A DNA stretch of 32,111 nucleotides from DASZHC01 sp035938215 (lineage in GTDB: Bacteria > Verrucomicrobiota > Verrucomicrobiia > Chthoniobacterales > JAFAMB01): assembly GCA_035938215.1 (NCBI GenBank), contig DASZHC010000113.1:1-32111 (forward strand), in the 5' to 3' direction. The position numbers were made by a program, and so were the translations under genes. Numbering within the stretch: the first letter of the stretch is position 1; each line of letters begins with the position of its first letter. Shown here in pieces: positions 14,905-22,556 of the stretch. Below the pieces are notes generated by a model. That model was not told the DNA's origin. It did not search any database and saw only the letters and a program-made list of their open reading frames with translations.

Positions 14905-14958
14905 TCGCGGAGTTGGTTCCATTGCAAAACGGGCTGCTTTGCTTACGCTTCAAGGCTG

Positions 14959-15942
14959 ATGATCATCACTCGTTCCCCATTGCGCATTTCTCTTGGAGGC
15001 GGCGGCACCGATCTCCCATCTTATTTTGAGGAGCACTCCGGTTTCCTGGTCGCGGCGGCCATCGATAAGTACGTTTACATCACGCTCCACCGAACCTTCA
15101 TCCAGGAACTTATCGTCAAATATTCCAAAATGGAGCGGGTCAAAACCGTGGGGGAAATCGAGCATCCCATTATCCGCGAAGCGCTAAAGCTTGTCGGAGT
15201 CGACGCTCCTTCTCTGGAAATTACGTCCATGGCCGACATCCCGGCTGGAACCGGCCTGGGATCTTCCGGCAGCTTCACCACTGCTCTCTTGAAGGCGCTG
15301 CACGCGTGGAAAATGAATTTGGTTCAACCGGCCGACCTCGCTGAACAAGCCTGCGACATTGAAATCAATCGGCTGGGGGAACCGATCGGCAAACAGGACC
15401 AATACATCGCCGCGTACGGCGGCATCACCTGTTTTCGATTCATGCCGGATGGGCGAGTTGAAGCGTGGCCGCTAAAGATCAGTGAAGAAACACTGTTCAA
15501 CCTTGAAGACAATCTGCTGCTCTTTTTCACCGGGTTTTCGCGCTCGGCGTCCTCAATTTTGAAGGAACAAAAGACTAAGACCCTGGAATCCGACAAGGCA
15601 ATGGTCGAAAATCTCCACTTCATAAAAGATCTTGGAAAGCAGAGTCAGAAGGCGCTCGAAAGCGGCGATCTGCGTGGATTCGGCCGGCTGATGGACGTGC
15701 ATTGGCAACGCAAGAAAGAAAGATCAGCGGGTATGTCAAATTCGCAGATCAACGAATGGTACGATCACGCCATAGCCAATGGTGCGCTTGGTGGAAAATT
15801 GATTGGCGCCGGCGGCGGAGGATTCCTGATGTTTTACGCGGAAGACAAGACGAAGCTGCGGCACGCGATGCGTGAGAAGGGATTAAGCGAGGTTCGTTTT
15901 CGTTTTGATTTTGAAGGCACGAAAATTGTGATCCAGTCCTAG
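14959..15942 (+). CDS. hddA: D-glycero-D-manno-heptose 7-phosphate kinase-like GHMP kinase
   Basis: A 327-residue GHMP kinase. Motif 1 RSPLRISLGGGGTDLP is at 5-20, the ATP-binding motif GTGLGSSGSFTTAL at 97-110, the EINRLGEPIGKQDQYIAAYGG segment contains the conserved catalytic region, and motif 3 KLIGAGGGGFLMFY lies near the C-terminus. The TDLP ending of motif 1 and the IGKQDQY segment are characteristic of HddA-type kinases. HddA phosphorylates D-glycero-D-manno-heptose 7-phosphate at O1 to the 1,7-bisphosphate in the route to GDP-D,D-heptose. The adjacent HddC-, GmhA- and GmhB-like genes make this assignment strong. I chose ATG 14959 (MIITRSPLRI); the earlier frame runs through REP sequence. 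The TAG stop lies inside the stem of a hairpin. Confidence 0.9.
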   Translation: MIITRSPLRISLGGGGTDLPSYFEEHSGFLVAAAIDKYVYITLHRTFIQELIVKYSKMERVKTVGEIEHPIIREALKLVGVDAPSLEITSMADIPAGTGLGSSGSFTTALLKALHAWKMNLVQPADLAEQACDIEINRLGEPIGKQDQYIAAYGGITCFRFMPDGRVEAWPLKISEETLFNLEDNLLLFFTGFSRSASSILKEQKTKTLESDKAMVENLHFIKDLGKQSQKALESGDLRGFGRLMDVHWQRKKERSAGMSNSQINEWYDHAIANGALGGKLIGAGGGGFLMFYAEDKTKLRHAMREKGLSEVRFRFDFEGTKIVIQS

Positions 15943-16029
15943 CCCGCAAGAACCACGCAAAAGCCGCAGCAACGAGCTTATTGCGGGCTAGAAAGCTCTT
16001 AAACGGGCGCTCCGCGCCCGTTTAAGAGC
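15939..16029 (+). repeat. Twin hairpins at the hddA stop
   Basis: Hairpin 1 pairs CTAGCCCGCAA (15939-15949) with TTGCGGGCTAG (15981-15991); the TAG stop lies within it. Hairpin 2 is a perfect 16-bp stem (15995-16010 with 16014-16029) with a 3-base loop TCC. No U-run follows. It has the same two-hairpin plan as the A family but different sequence. Confidence 0.8.
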
Positions 16030-16096
16030 CTGGCTCATCTGCAAACCGGCTTTACTTTTAAAAGCATTCTAGACCCTGCGCTCAGGTAACAATGAC

Positions 16097-16146
16097 CCCC
16101 GAACTGCGCCTCCCGAACCCCGAACTCCAAACTCCAAACTCCAAAC
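16097..16146. repeat. Degenerate heptamer array H3
   Basis: Units CCGAACC, CCGAACT, CCAAACT, CCAAACT, CCAAACA run directly up to the hddC start codon, so the 5' end of that mRNA would carry them. Same family as H1 and H2. Confidence 0.85.
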
Positions 16147-16854
16147 ATGCTCCCGGTCGTTATCCTCGCAGGCGGACTCGCAACGCGGCTCAGGCCAATT
16201 ACCGAAAAGATCCCCAAGACGCTGGTCGAGGTCGCCGGCCGTCCCTTCCTTGAGCATCAGATCGAGCTTCTCAAACGACATGGGATTCATCAGATTATTC
16301 TGTCTGTCGGCTATCTTGGAGAAATGATCGAAGAGCGGTACGGAAACGGCGAATCGCTGGGCGTACGCATGAAGTACTCCTATGACGGCCCGAGCCTACT
16401 TGGTACGGGAGGTGCCATAAAGAAATCATTGTCGTTGCTTCCAGAGGCGTTTTTCATCCTTTACGGGGATTCCTATCTGCCTGTCGATTATTCTGTTGTG
16501 TCGGCTGCTTTCTTTAAGAGCAGGGCGCCCGCTCTGATGACCGTATTTGCCAACGCCGATGCATGGGATACGAGCAACGTCTGGTTCGAAGCCGGCCGGA
16601 TCCGGCTCTACAGCAAGCGGGAAAAGCTTCCGCAGATGCGCTACATCGATTACGGCCTGATGGTCTGCACCCCGCAAATATTTGATGATTTTCCGGAGAA
16701 CGTCGCATTCGATCTGGCGGACACTTTTGAGAATCTTTCGCGGAGGGGCGAACTCGCCGGATACGAAGTGAAGCAGCGCTTCTACGAAATTGGTTCCCCC
16801 GCCGGCCTGTCGGAGCTCAATTCATTGCTGTCCGACCGCTCGGCCCCGCAGTAA
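16147..16854 (+). CDS. hddC: D-glycero-alpha-D-manno-heptose 1-phosphate guanylyltransferase-like nucleotidyltransferase
   Basis: A 235-residue GT-A-like nucleotidyltransferase. The signature LAGGLATRLRPITEKIPKTL is at 7-26, GPSLLGTGGA follows at 81-90, and YGDSYLP at 106-112 supplies the metal-binding Asp108. This is the family of HddC, RmlA and other sugar-1-phosphate NTP transferases. The short length and its place next to an HddA-like kinase favour HddC, which uses GTP to make GDP-D-glycero-alpha-D-manno-heptose. A different sugar-1-phosphate is possible. The ATG sits immediately behind a heptamer array, without a Shine-Dalgarno site. The TAA stop lies inside the GTAA of a REP unit. Confidence 0.86.
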   Translation: MLPVVILAGGLATRLRPITEKIPKTLVEVAGRPFLEHQIELLKRHGIHQIILSVGYLGEMIEERYGNGESLGVRMKYSYDGPSLLGTGGAIKKSLSLLPEAFFILYGDSYLPVDYSVVSAAFFKSRAPALMTVFANADAWDTSNVWFEAGRIRLYSKREKLPQMRYIDYGLMVCTPQIFDDFPENVAFDLADTFENLSRRGELAGYEVKQRFYEIGSPAGLSELNSLLSDRSAPQ

Positions 16855-16942
16855 GCGAACCGTCCCGGTTTGCACCAGTAGGCGAACCGTCCCGGTTTGC
16901 CTTGCTTTGGAGAGAGTAAGCAAAGCGGGACGCTTCGCTTAC
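16851..16942. repeat. REP array R5 (three units)
   Basis: Units at 16851-16873 and 16878-16900 (direct, GGCGAACCG type) and 16920-16942 (inverted, GCAAAGCGGGACG type). The first carries the hddC stop, the last carries the stop of the RAYT gene read from the opposite strand. Confidence 0.92.
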
Positions 16943-17520
16943 TGCTGAGCTTTCTTAGGCTTCGCATTGTTACGAATGTAAGCCTCGAATTTTGCGAGAT
17001 GTTCTGCGCTGCGGATGATGTGATCGAAGCTTTCCCGGTGCCAGATATGTGTGGACGAAGTCAGAACGCGATTAAACTCATGCGCGCTGAACGATTTCCG
17101 GCTGTGAAGAATCCGGGTCAGTTGACAGTCGCCAATTGGGGCCACGATGGCGTGCACGTGGTTAGGCATCACGACAAACTCGCCGAGCTCATAGCGCACT
17201 CCGTCAAAGTGCAGAAGACTGGATTCCATGATAGTTTTGCAATTGGGCTGCGCCAGGATGCACCGACCGTAACCGGCATCAAGCCAACGGTCTACGGTTT
17301 GAATGAAGCGTTCATGATATTCCCGTTGCTGGCTGTGAGTGTGCGGTTCCGGGTTTAGATGTAACCACAGTTCCTTTTCGCGGCGGAGCCAATCCAGTTT
17401 GGTCTGGGGTAAGGAGTCTACAAGATGAAAGGTAACAAAATAGATTGCTCCTTCCTGGCGCCAATGCGGGAGTTTTCCACGACGGATTACGAGTGAGGCT
17501 TCGGGGTCGAAAAAGGACAT
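16939..17520 (-). CDS. REP-associated tyrosine transposase (RAYT, Y1/IS200-like)
   Basis: A 193-residue single-strand DNA transposase of the HUH class. The metal-binding HxH is H121-V-H123 in FVVMPNHVHAIV, and WHRESFDHIIR (160-170) is the conserved RAYT segment. The likely catalytic tyrosine is Y181 in FEAYIRNN. RAYTs cut single-stranded REP hairpins next to a GTAG tetranucleotide and are thought to spread REPs. Here REP arrays with exactly that tetranucleotide flank the gene on both sides (R5 and R6) and its own stop codon is in a REP. I chose ATG 17520 (MSFFDPEAS) as in relatives; an upstream open frame reaches 17631. The C-terminus after the tyrosine is short. The gene interrupts the heptose operon on the opposite strand between hddC and gmhA. 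Confidence 0.92.
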   Translation of the reverse strand: MSFFDPEASLVIRRGKLPHWRQEGAIYFVTFHLVDSLPQTKLDWLRREKELWLHLNPEPHTHSQQREYHERFIQTVDRWLDAGYGRCILAQPNCKTIMESSLLHFDGVRYELGEFVVMPNHVHAIVAPIGDCQLTRILHSRKSFSAHEFNRVLTSSTHIWHRESFDHIIRSAEHLAKFEAYIRNNAKPKKAQQ

Positions 17521-17631
17521 ATAGCAACATATAAGAATAATGTGTTTTACTTCAAGATGCTCTTTGTTGTGAGTAAACCGACCCTGTTTTGTCGCGTTCA
17601 AAGCTACTGCAATTGCTAAGACGCTCGGCAC

Positions 17632-17862
17632 GTAGGCGAACCGTCCCGGTTTGCCTTACTTTGGAGCGAGGAGGCAAAGCGGGGACGCTTCGCTTACGGG
17701 AGAGAGAGGAGGCAAAGCGGGGACGCTTCGCTTACTTGGTTGCAAAGCGGGACGCTTCGCTTACGGAGAGCGAAGAGGCAAAGCGGGACGCTTCGCTTAC
17801 TTGGTTGCAAAGCGGGGACGCTTCGCTTACGGAGAGAAGGCAAAGCGCAGACGCTTCGATTG
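17632..17862. repeat. REP array R6 (about seven units)
   Basis: One direct unit at 17632-17654 and inverted units starting at 17674, 17712, 17742, 17778, 17807 and 17840 (the last degenerate), separated by 5-15-base purine-rich linkers. It is the largest array in the window and lies just upstream of gmhA, filling the gap between the divergent RAYT and gmhA starts. Confidence 0.93.
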
Positions 17863-17876
17863 CCCGACACCCTCCT

Positions 17877-18476
17877 ATGCCCTCCTACAGTTCCCAACAC
17901 CTGGCCGAAGCGGCTGAGATCGTCCAAAAGCTCAATACTGAAACCCTCGAAAAGATGGTCGATTTGCTCGCGGAGGTCCGCGGCCGCGGTGGCCGTTTGT
18001 TTTTCCTCGGTGTTGGCGGCAGCGCGGCAAATGCGTCTCATGCCGTGAACGACTTTCGCAAAATTGCGGGGATCGAGTCCTACGCGCCGACCGATAATGT
18101 ATCGGAACTGACCGCCCGAACAAATGATGAAGGTTGGGCCTCGGTCTTCGTCGAATGGCTCAAAGGGAGCCGGCTGCAATCGACAGATGCGCTCATGGTA
18201 TTTTCCGTCGGGGGAGGAAATCTTGAGAAAAATGTCAGTCCGAACCTGGTGTCCGCGCTGCAATACGCCAAAGAAGTTGGTACTTCGATTCTAGGAATCG
18301 TGGGTAGAGATGGCGGATACACCGCCAAAGTCGCCGACGCATGCTGCATCGTTCCGACTGCGAATCCCCAGAATGTCACTCCTCATTCCGAGGCATTTCA
18401 AGCCGTGATCTGGCATCTGTTTGTCTCTCACCCAAAATTGAAGGTCCAACAAACCAAGTGGGAAAGCACACGTTAG
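17877..18476 (+). CDS. gmhA: Sedoheptulose 7-phosphate isomerase-like SIS protein
   Basis: A 199-residue SIS-domain protein. GVGGSAANASHAVNDF at 45-60 is the phosphosugar-binding loop of the GmhA group, followed by the FSVGGGNLEKNVSPNLV loop near 107-123 and SEAFQAVIWHLF near the C-terminus. GmhA converts sedoheptulose 7-phosphate to D-glycero-D-manno-heptose 7-phosphate, the substrate of HddA. I chose ATG 17877 (MPSYSSQHL). The ~96 open codons upstream are REP sequence, which is open in several frames and not typical protein. Placement with hddA, hddC and gmhB supports the pathway. A REP array directly before the start may shape the transcript leader. Confidence 0.9.
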   Translation: MPSYSSQHLAEAAEIVQKLNTETLEKMVDLLAEVRGRGGRLFFLGVGGSAANASHAVNDFRKIAGIESYAPTDNVSELTARTNDEGWASVFVEWLKGSRLQSTDALMVFSVGGGNLEKNVSPNLVSALQYAKEVGTSILGIVGRDGGYTAKVADACCIVPTANPQNVTPHSEAFQAVIWHLFVSHPKLKVQQTKWESTR

Positions 18477-18531
18477 CCTGGAAAACCATAGGCGTTAAGA
18501 TAAGAGATGCAGAGCTCACAAACGCCGCGAT

Positions 18532-18594
18532 GTAGGCGAACCGTCTCGGTTCGCTCGGTTTTTGAAACGTGCAAAGCGGGGGCGCTTCGCCTAC
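18532..18594. repeat. REP pair R7 with conserved flank
   Basis: Units at 18532-18554 and 18571-18594 in inverted orientation with a GGTTTTTGAAACGT-type linker. The flank 18496-18531 (GATGCAGAGCTCACAAACGC) matches those near 22350 and 9760. The pair ends about 9 bases before gmhB. Confidence 0.9.
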
Positions 18595-18602
18595 GTTGAA
18601 TT

Positions 18603-19208
18603 GTGAACGCCGATACCCCGATTCACCCGTACGCCGATGGGCCGTCTCACGCCAACCGGGCGGTTTTTCTCGATCGCGACGGCGTCATTAATCGGCCTTT
18701 GGTTCGCGGCGGCAATCCGTTTCCGCCCCGGAGTTTAGAAGAATTTGAGATCCTTCCCGGCGTTCATGAGGCTTGCGAGCTGCTAAAGGGACATGGTTAT
18801 GTACTCATTGTCGCGACCAACCAGCCTGATGTCGGTCGGGGCCTACTCCCTCGTGAGGCGGTCGACACCATTCATCGAGTGCTCCTGGATAAGCTGCCGA
18901 TTGATCACGTGTTGACCTGCTTTCACGCCGGCGTGGCCCATGGAGACCCCTGCCAATGTCGAAAACCTTTGCCAGGCATGCTCCTGCGGGCGGCGGAAGA
19001 ATTCAAAATCGACCTTGCAAATAGTTTCATGATCGGAGATCGATGGCGGGACGTAGAGTGCGGGTTCAATGCCGGCTGCAGGACATTTTTTGTTGATTGG
19101 GGATATCGGGAAACATTAAAGCGACAGCCGGACTATCGGGCGGATAATCTCCTGGCGGCCGCGCACCTCATTCAAAACTTAACTTTCTCCACGCATGCAC
19201 GGACTTGA
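18603..19208 (+). CDS. gmhB: D-glycero-D-manno-heptose-1,7-bisphosphate 7-phosphatase-like HAD enzyme
   Basis: A 201-residue HAD-superfamily phosphatase. FLDRDGVIN gives catalytic D24 and D26, ATNQPDVGRG is motif II, and GDRWRDVECG near 145-154 is the motif IV region. The C106/H108/C117/C119 set (CFHAG ... CQCRKP) matches the zinc-binding loop of GmhB. GmhB removes the 7-phosphate from heptose 1,7-bisphosphate, making heptose 1-phosphate for HddC. The start is GTG 18603; the frame has no earlier ATG. It lies just after REP pair R7 and overlaps the transaldolase start by 14 bases, indicating co-translation. Confidence 0.92.
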   Translation: MNADTPIHPYADGPSHANRAVFLDRDGVINRPLVRGGNPFPPRSLEEFEILPGVHEACELLKGHGYVLIVATNQPDVGRGLLPREAVDTIHRVLLDKLPIDHVLTCFHAGVAHGDPCQCRKPLPGMLLRAAEEFKIDLANSFMIGDRWRDVECGFNAGCRTFFVDWGYRETLKRQPDYRADNLLAAAHLIQNLTFSTHART

Positions 19209-19914
19209 TAATCTCCACGTAAAAATATTCGCAGATGGAGCGGATATCGATGGAATGCTCAATCTCTATCGGAACCCTTTAATCAAAGGATTGACTACCA
19301 ATCCCACTTTGATGCGGAAAGCCGGTATCCAGGATTACGAAAATTTCGCGCGCGATATTTTATCGGAGATCAAGGATAAGCCGATCTCGTTCGAAGTTTT
19401 CTCCGATGAATTTCCGGAGATGAAACGCCAGGCGCTGAAAATCCGGGATTGGCAGAAAAACGTTTTTGTCAAAATCCCGATCACAAATTCTCGCGGGGAA
19501 TCTTCGATTCCGCTTATTGGCGAATTGGCCTCGGCAAAGGTTCAATTGAACATCACCGCAATCCTGACCCTCAGGCAGGTACGCGATGTCGCTCAGACCT
19601 TGGATCCGGAAGTTCCTTCGGTGGTTTCGGTGTTTGCCGGACGAATCGCCGATACGGGCAGGGATCCGTCTCCGGCGATGCGTGCCAGCAAGGCGTTGCT
19701 GGGAGATTTGCCGAAAGCAGAGCTGCTTTGGGCCAGCGTCCGGGAGGTCCTGAATATTTTTCAAGCAGACGATTGCGGCTCCGACATCGTGACAGTGCCC
19801 CACGATATACTTAATAAAGCGTTGAAACTGGCCGGTATGGATCTGAGCGACCTGTCACTCGACACCGTAAACATGTTCGCCCAGGACGCCGCAAAAGCCG
19901 GTTTCAAATTATAA
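19195..19914 (+). CDS. Transaldolase-family protein
   Basis: A 239-residue short-type transaldolase (fructose-6-phosphate aldolase/TalC size). KIFADGADIDG carries the conserved Asp, TTNPTLM is at 34-40, and K93 in NVFVKIPIT is the Schiff-base lysine; SVFAGRIADTG follows. Family members interconvert sedoheptulose 7-phosphate + glyceraldehyde 3-phosphate and erythrose 4-phosphate + fructose 6-phosphate. The 14-base overlap with gmhB and the neighbourhood suggest it sets the supply of sedoheptulose 7-phosphate, the first substrate of the heptose pathway. A dedicated aldolase on another sugar phosphate is an alternative. ATG 19195 keeps the family N-terminus complete. It is probably the last gene of the operon. 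Confidence 0.9.
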   Translation: MHGLDNLHVKIFADGADIDGMLNLYRNPLIKGLTTNPTLMRKAGIQDYENFARDILSEIKDKPISFEVFSDEFPEMKRQALKIRDWQKNVFVKIPITNSRGESSIPLIGELASAKVQLNITAILTLRQVRDVAQTLDPEVPSVVSVFAGRIADTGRDPSPAMRASKALLGDLPKAELLWASVREVLNIFQADDCGSDIVTVPHDILNKALKLAGMDLSDLSLDTVNMFAQDAAKAGFKL

Positions 19915-19929
19915 AGCCCGACGAGCGTT

Positions 19930-19958
19930 CACAAGTGCCTGCGGCTATGTGACTTGTG
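19930..19958 (+). terminator. Weak hairpin after transaldolase
   Basis: CACAAGT (19930-19936) pairs with ACTTGTG (19952-19958) around a 15-base loop, 16 bases after the stop. There is no U-run, so a terminator role is only possible. Confidence 0.25.
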
Positions 19959-20030
19959 CAAGGAGCTTTGCATCGGTCGGTGTACAAGCGGGGTAGGGGG
20001 CAGATCTCCATAGCGCTAACTTGAGCGCAA

Positions 20031-20142
20031 GTAGGCGAAGCGTCCCGCTTTGCGCGCTTCAAAACCGTGCAAACCGAGACGGTTCGCCTACATCGTAGCG
20101 CGTTGTTTGTGAGCGTTTGTGAGTTTGCATAGCGTTTGCAGG
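20031..20142. repeat. REP pair R8 with conserved flank
   Basis: Units at 20031-20053 and 20069-20091, inverted. The flank 20092-20142 (ATCGTAGCGCGTTGTTTGTG and on) is the inverted copy of the flank module seen near 22350. The pair lies between the convergent ends of the transaldolase and the membrane protein. Confidence 0.9.
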
Positions 20143-22215
20143 CTACCCTTTCCGCAGCAGCTGAACCAGCGTGGGCGCTTTCACTACCAGTTCGCGTGCG
20201 TCATGCTCGTGGCCCTTCTGATGAATCATAAAATAGGTGTCGAAATCGAGTTGGATATGAACCTGGATCGCGCTCGGCAGATCAATCGACGACGTGTCGA
20301 TCAGGATTTCGTAACCGTTGTCAATGCGTCGAAACGATGCTTTCGCGGTTTGCGAGTTTCCCTCCGCGTCGATCGTCGCCCTGACCCCTGGAATTCCCGG
20401 CAACCGCGTATAATCCGCTGATCCGATGACTCGAATCACCGGAAACCGTTCCAGCACTGCGCGCGGCGCCGTAAGCGATAACCCGTGACGTGTAATCCAC
20501 CCGCCTGCCGTGCCCGAGACCGTCGCCCCGGGACGAACATAGACAGTGGCTGTGAACGTTGAAAACGGTACGATGCGCGCCACTATCATATTCTCATCAG
20601 CCCAGTCTTTGAGATCGGCCCAATACTCCGAGATATGCTTGTAAAATGGATAAATACCCACTTTTGGGAGATTGGTCAGGATAACAAAATCGCTTTGCTT
20701 GAGCAACGAGATTGCCTGATCCCGGTCAACGCCCAGGATCCCGTTTCCGAGCATCGGGTGAAACTCGATCAGATTGCGTGATCCTTCGAAGGCGCTGATC
20801 GTTGGAGAACCGGCGTTGAGCCAACCTGTAATCACGTCATAGGAAACCCCAGGACTGCTCCATCCATTTTCGCTGGCAAGATCGATCAGGCACGCATTCA
20901 AATCGGCCAATTGTTTGAGATCGTTGCGCTGCCAGTACGCGCCCCAATGGCGACTGGCGTGACTGAACTGGTTGAAGCAGCCGAGCGCGAAAATCACGAC
21001 CGCGCACGCCCCGAGTAACCGGCGTATGGATATGGCAACTGGTACGCCCGGATCCGGCGCGACCGCGGCTATGACAGCGACAACCAGCATCGCAACCGGA
21101 CCGCCGACAACGCCGCCGACAACTGCGGATTTGGAAATGTCAGCGGTTAGTGCAGAAACAGGGCAGAGGATCGCTCCCAACAAGAAGAGAATCTGGAGCA
21201 GGATTGTTTCATCAAACCGGCGTTTGGGCTTCTCCGTTTTATTTCCAAAGAGGCTGAGAAAGCGTGCAGCCAAAGCACAAACAATTACAATCCCGGATCC
21301 CCAGACAAAAGTCTTTCCCAAATGATCCTCAAAAATCGAACGAGGATAAAACGACAAATGTCCCCTCAGATCTTTGATGCCAAGTACCGCTGCGCGTATC
21401 TCTTTTTCTTCACCGAAGGCGTGACCCATGACGTAATAGGCATGGATTGCGCTCCAGTTACGGATCAGGAGCGGCGCCACCAGGATCAGCAAAACGCCGG
21501 CGGAAAGGCCGAGGTGCCGGAGCCGCCGCCGCATGTGTGAAATGAGATCGGCCTGTCTGCGCCAACCCAAGAGGATAATGCCGCAGACCAGGGCGAATCC
21601 AACAAGCACTCCCAGTAGGTACACGACAGTCACGAATCGGTTCAAGACGAGAAAGGCCCCGATCAGGCCGGAGGCGATCGACCAGAAGGGGTCGAGAAAC
21701 AGATCAGACCGCAGCACAGCGCATACCCAAACGCCGTAAAAACAGTAAGCCAGGAAATCCATGCGGAAATCGAACACGCCTCCGCCCTCCGGGAACCAGA
21801 GCGTAATTTGGGAAAGTATGAGTCCGAGAGCGATGTATCCGTAGACCCGATCTTTCCAGATCGTTCGCGCCGTGGCGAAGGCGGCGATTTGGAGCGCGCA
21901 GAACGAAATGAACAGCACCGTCAATTGCGGCAATCGCGCTCCGCCAATGATGATCCCTGCCAGCGCCCCCTCAATTGGAAAAAGGACACCGGCGGCGTGG
22001 CCCCCACTGGAGAAGGCTTTCCAGACCTGACCCAGATCGTGGGCAAAAATATGTTCCTGAAGCCGATAAGTTTCCAGGAGGTAAGAGGCCTGGTCGAAGT
22101 TGTCCGGGGGATACCAGGCGACTTCTCTGGTATAAAAGCTGTAAAAGAGCAGCGCTTCCAGGACGATGAGTACGAATAAGATTGTGCGGTCTAAGCGCTT
22201 CTCCTGTGAAATCAT
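20143..22215 (-). CDS. Large polytopic membrane protein, possible GT-C glycosyltransferase
   Basis: About 690 residues; the N-terminal ~440 contain roughly ten to twelve hydrophobic helices and the last ~250 are soluble. The first loop after TM1 has YPPDNFDQASYLLETYRL, an Asp-rich/aromatic loop similar in position to the catalytic loop of GT-C enzymes. I cannot assign a family. It shares size and layout with the protein at 6281-8350 but little obvious sequence. A role in assembling or modifying the surface glycan on the periplasmic side is inferred from location. I chose ATG 22215 (MISQEKRLDR); the frame before it contains REP unit R9. It stands alone on the minus strand and converges with the heptose operon. 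Confidence 0.8.
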   Translation of the reverse strand: MISQEKRLDRTILFVLIVLEALLFYSFYTREVAWYPPDNFDQASYLLETYRLQEHIFAHDLGQVWKAFSSGGHAAGVLFPIEGALAGIIIGGARLPQLTVLFISFCALQIAAFATARTIWKDRVYGYIALGLILSQITLWFPEGGGVFDFRMDFLAYCFYGVWVCAVLRSDLFLDPFWSIASGLIGAFLVLNRFVTVVYLLGVLVGFALVCGIILLGWRRQADLISHMRRRLRHLGLSAGVLLILVAPLLIRNWSAIHAYYVMGHAFGEEKEIRAAVLGIKDLRGHLSFYPRSIFEDHLGKTFVWGSGIVIVCALAARFLSLFGNKTEKPKRRFDETILLQILFLLGAILCPVSALTADISKSAVVGGVVGGPVAMLVVAVIAAVAPDPGVPVAISIRRLLGACAVVIFALGCFNQFSHASRHWGAYWQRNDLKQLADLNACLIDLASENGWSSPGVSYDVITGWLNAGSPTISAFEGSRNLIEFHPMLGNGILGVDRDQAISLLKQSDFVILTNLPKVGIYPFYKHISEYWADLKDWADENMIVARIVPFSTFTATVYVRPGATVSGTAGGWITRHGLSLTAPRAVLERFPVIRVIGSADYTRLPGIPGVRATIDAEGNSQTAKASFRRIDNGYEILIDTSSIDLPSAIQVHIQLDFDTYFMIHQKGHEHDARELVVKAPTLVQLLRKG

Positions 22216-22239
22216 GTCGGCTCGGTAATCGGTGACAAA

Positions 22240-22549
22240 GTAGGCGAAGCGTCCCGCTTTGCGCCAGGAAGATCCAACCACAAATTTCCACCATCCCCAT
22301 TTCATTTGCCGCTACGGACCTAAGGTCTGCGGTCCCTCGCAGTCGCCGTTGCATCGATGCAGAAATCACAAACGCGCTGCGATGTAAGCGAACCGTCCCG
22401 GTTTGCTCGGTCTTTGAAGCGTGCAAAGCGGGGACGCTTCGTTATACTCAGCGCTAGCGAGGCCACGCCTCAGACCAGCGAGATGTAAGGATCTTAAGGT
22501 CGCGTTTGGGAGCAGCGTCGATCGTGCAAAGCGGGGACGCTTCGCATAC
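22240..22549. repeat. REP units R9-R11 in the gap before the membrane protein
   Basis: A single unit at 22240-22262, an inverted pair at 22384-22406 and 22423-22446 with the usual flank at about 22345-22383, and a single inverted unit at 22526-22549 directly after the dehydratase stop. The 341-base gap holds nothing else I recognise. Confidence 0.88.
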
Positions 22550-22556
22550 TTAGCGC

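Noticed and set aside
17632..17862. REP array as a CRISPR array
   Set aside because: Units are palindromic hairpins with 5-15-base low-complexity spacers of uneven length, orientation varies, and no cas gene is present.
17589..17876. Long in-frame extension of gmhA upstream through the REP array (also before 8642, 10829, 14959 and 22215)
   Set aside because: The frames are open only because REP units lack stops in several frames; the translated text is repetitive Arg/Lys/Gly-rich and absent from the families, whose natural starts lie downstream.
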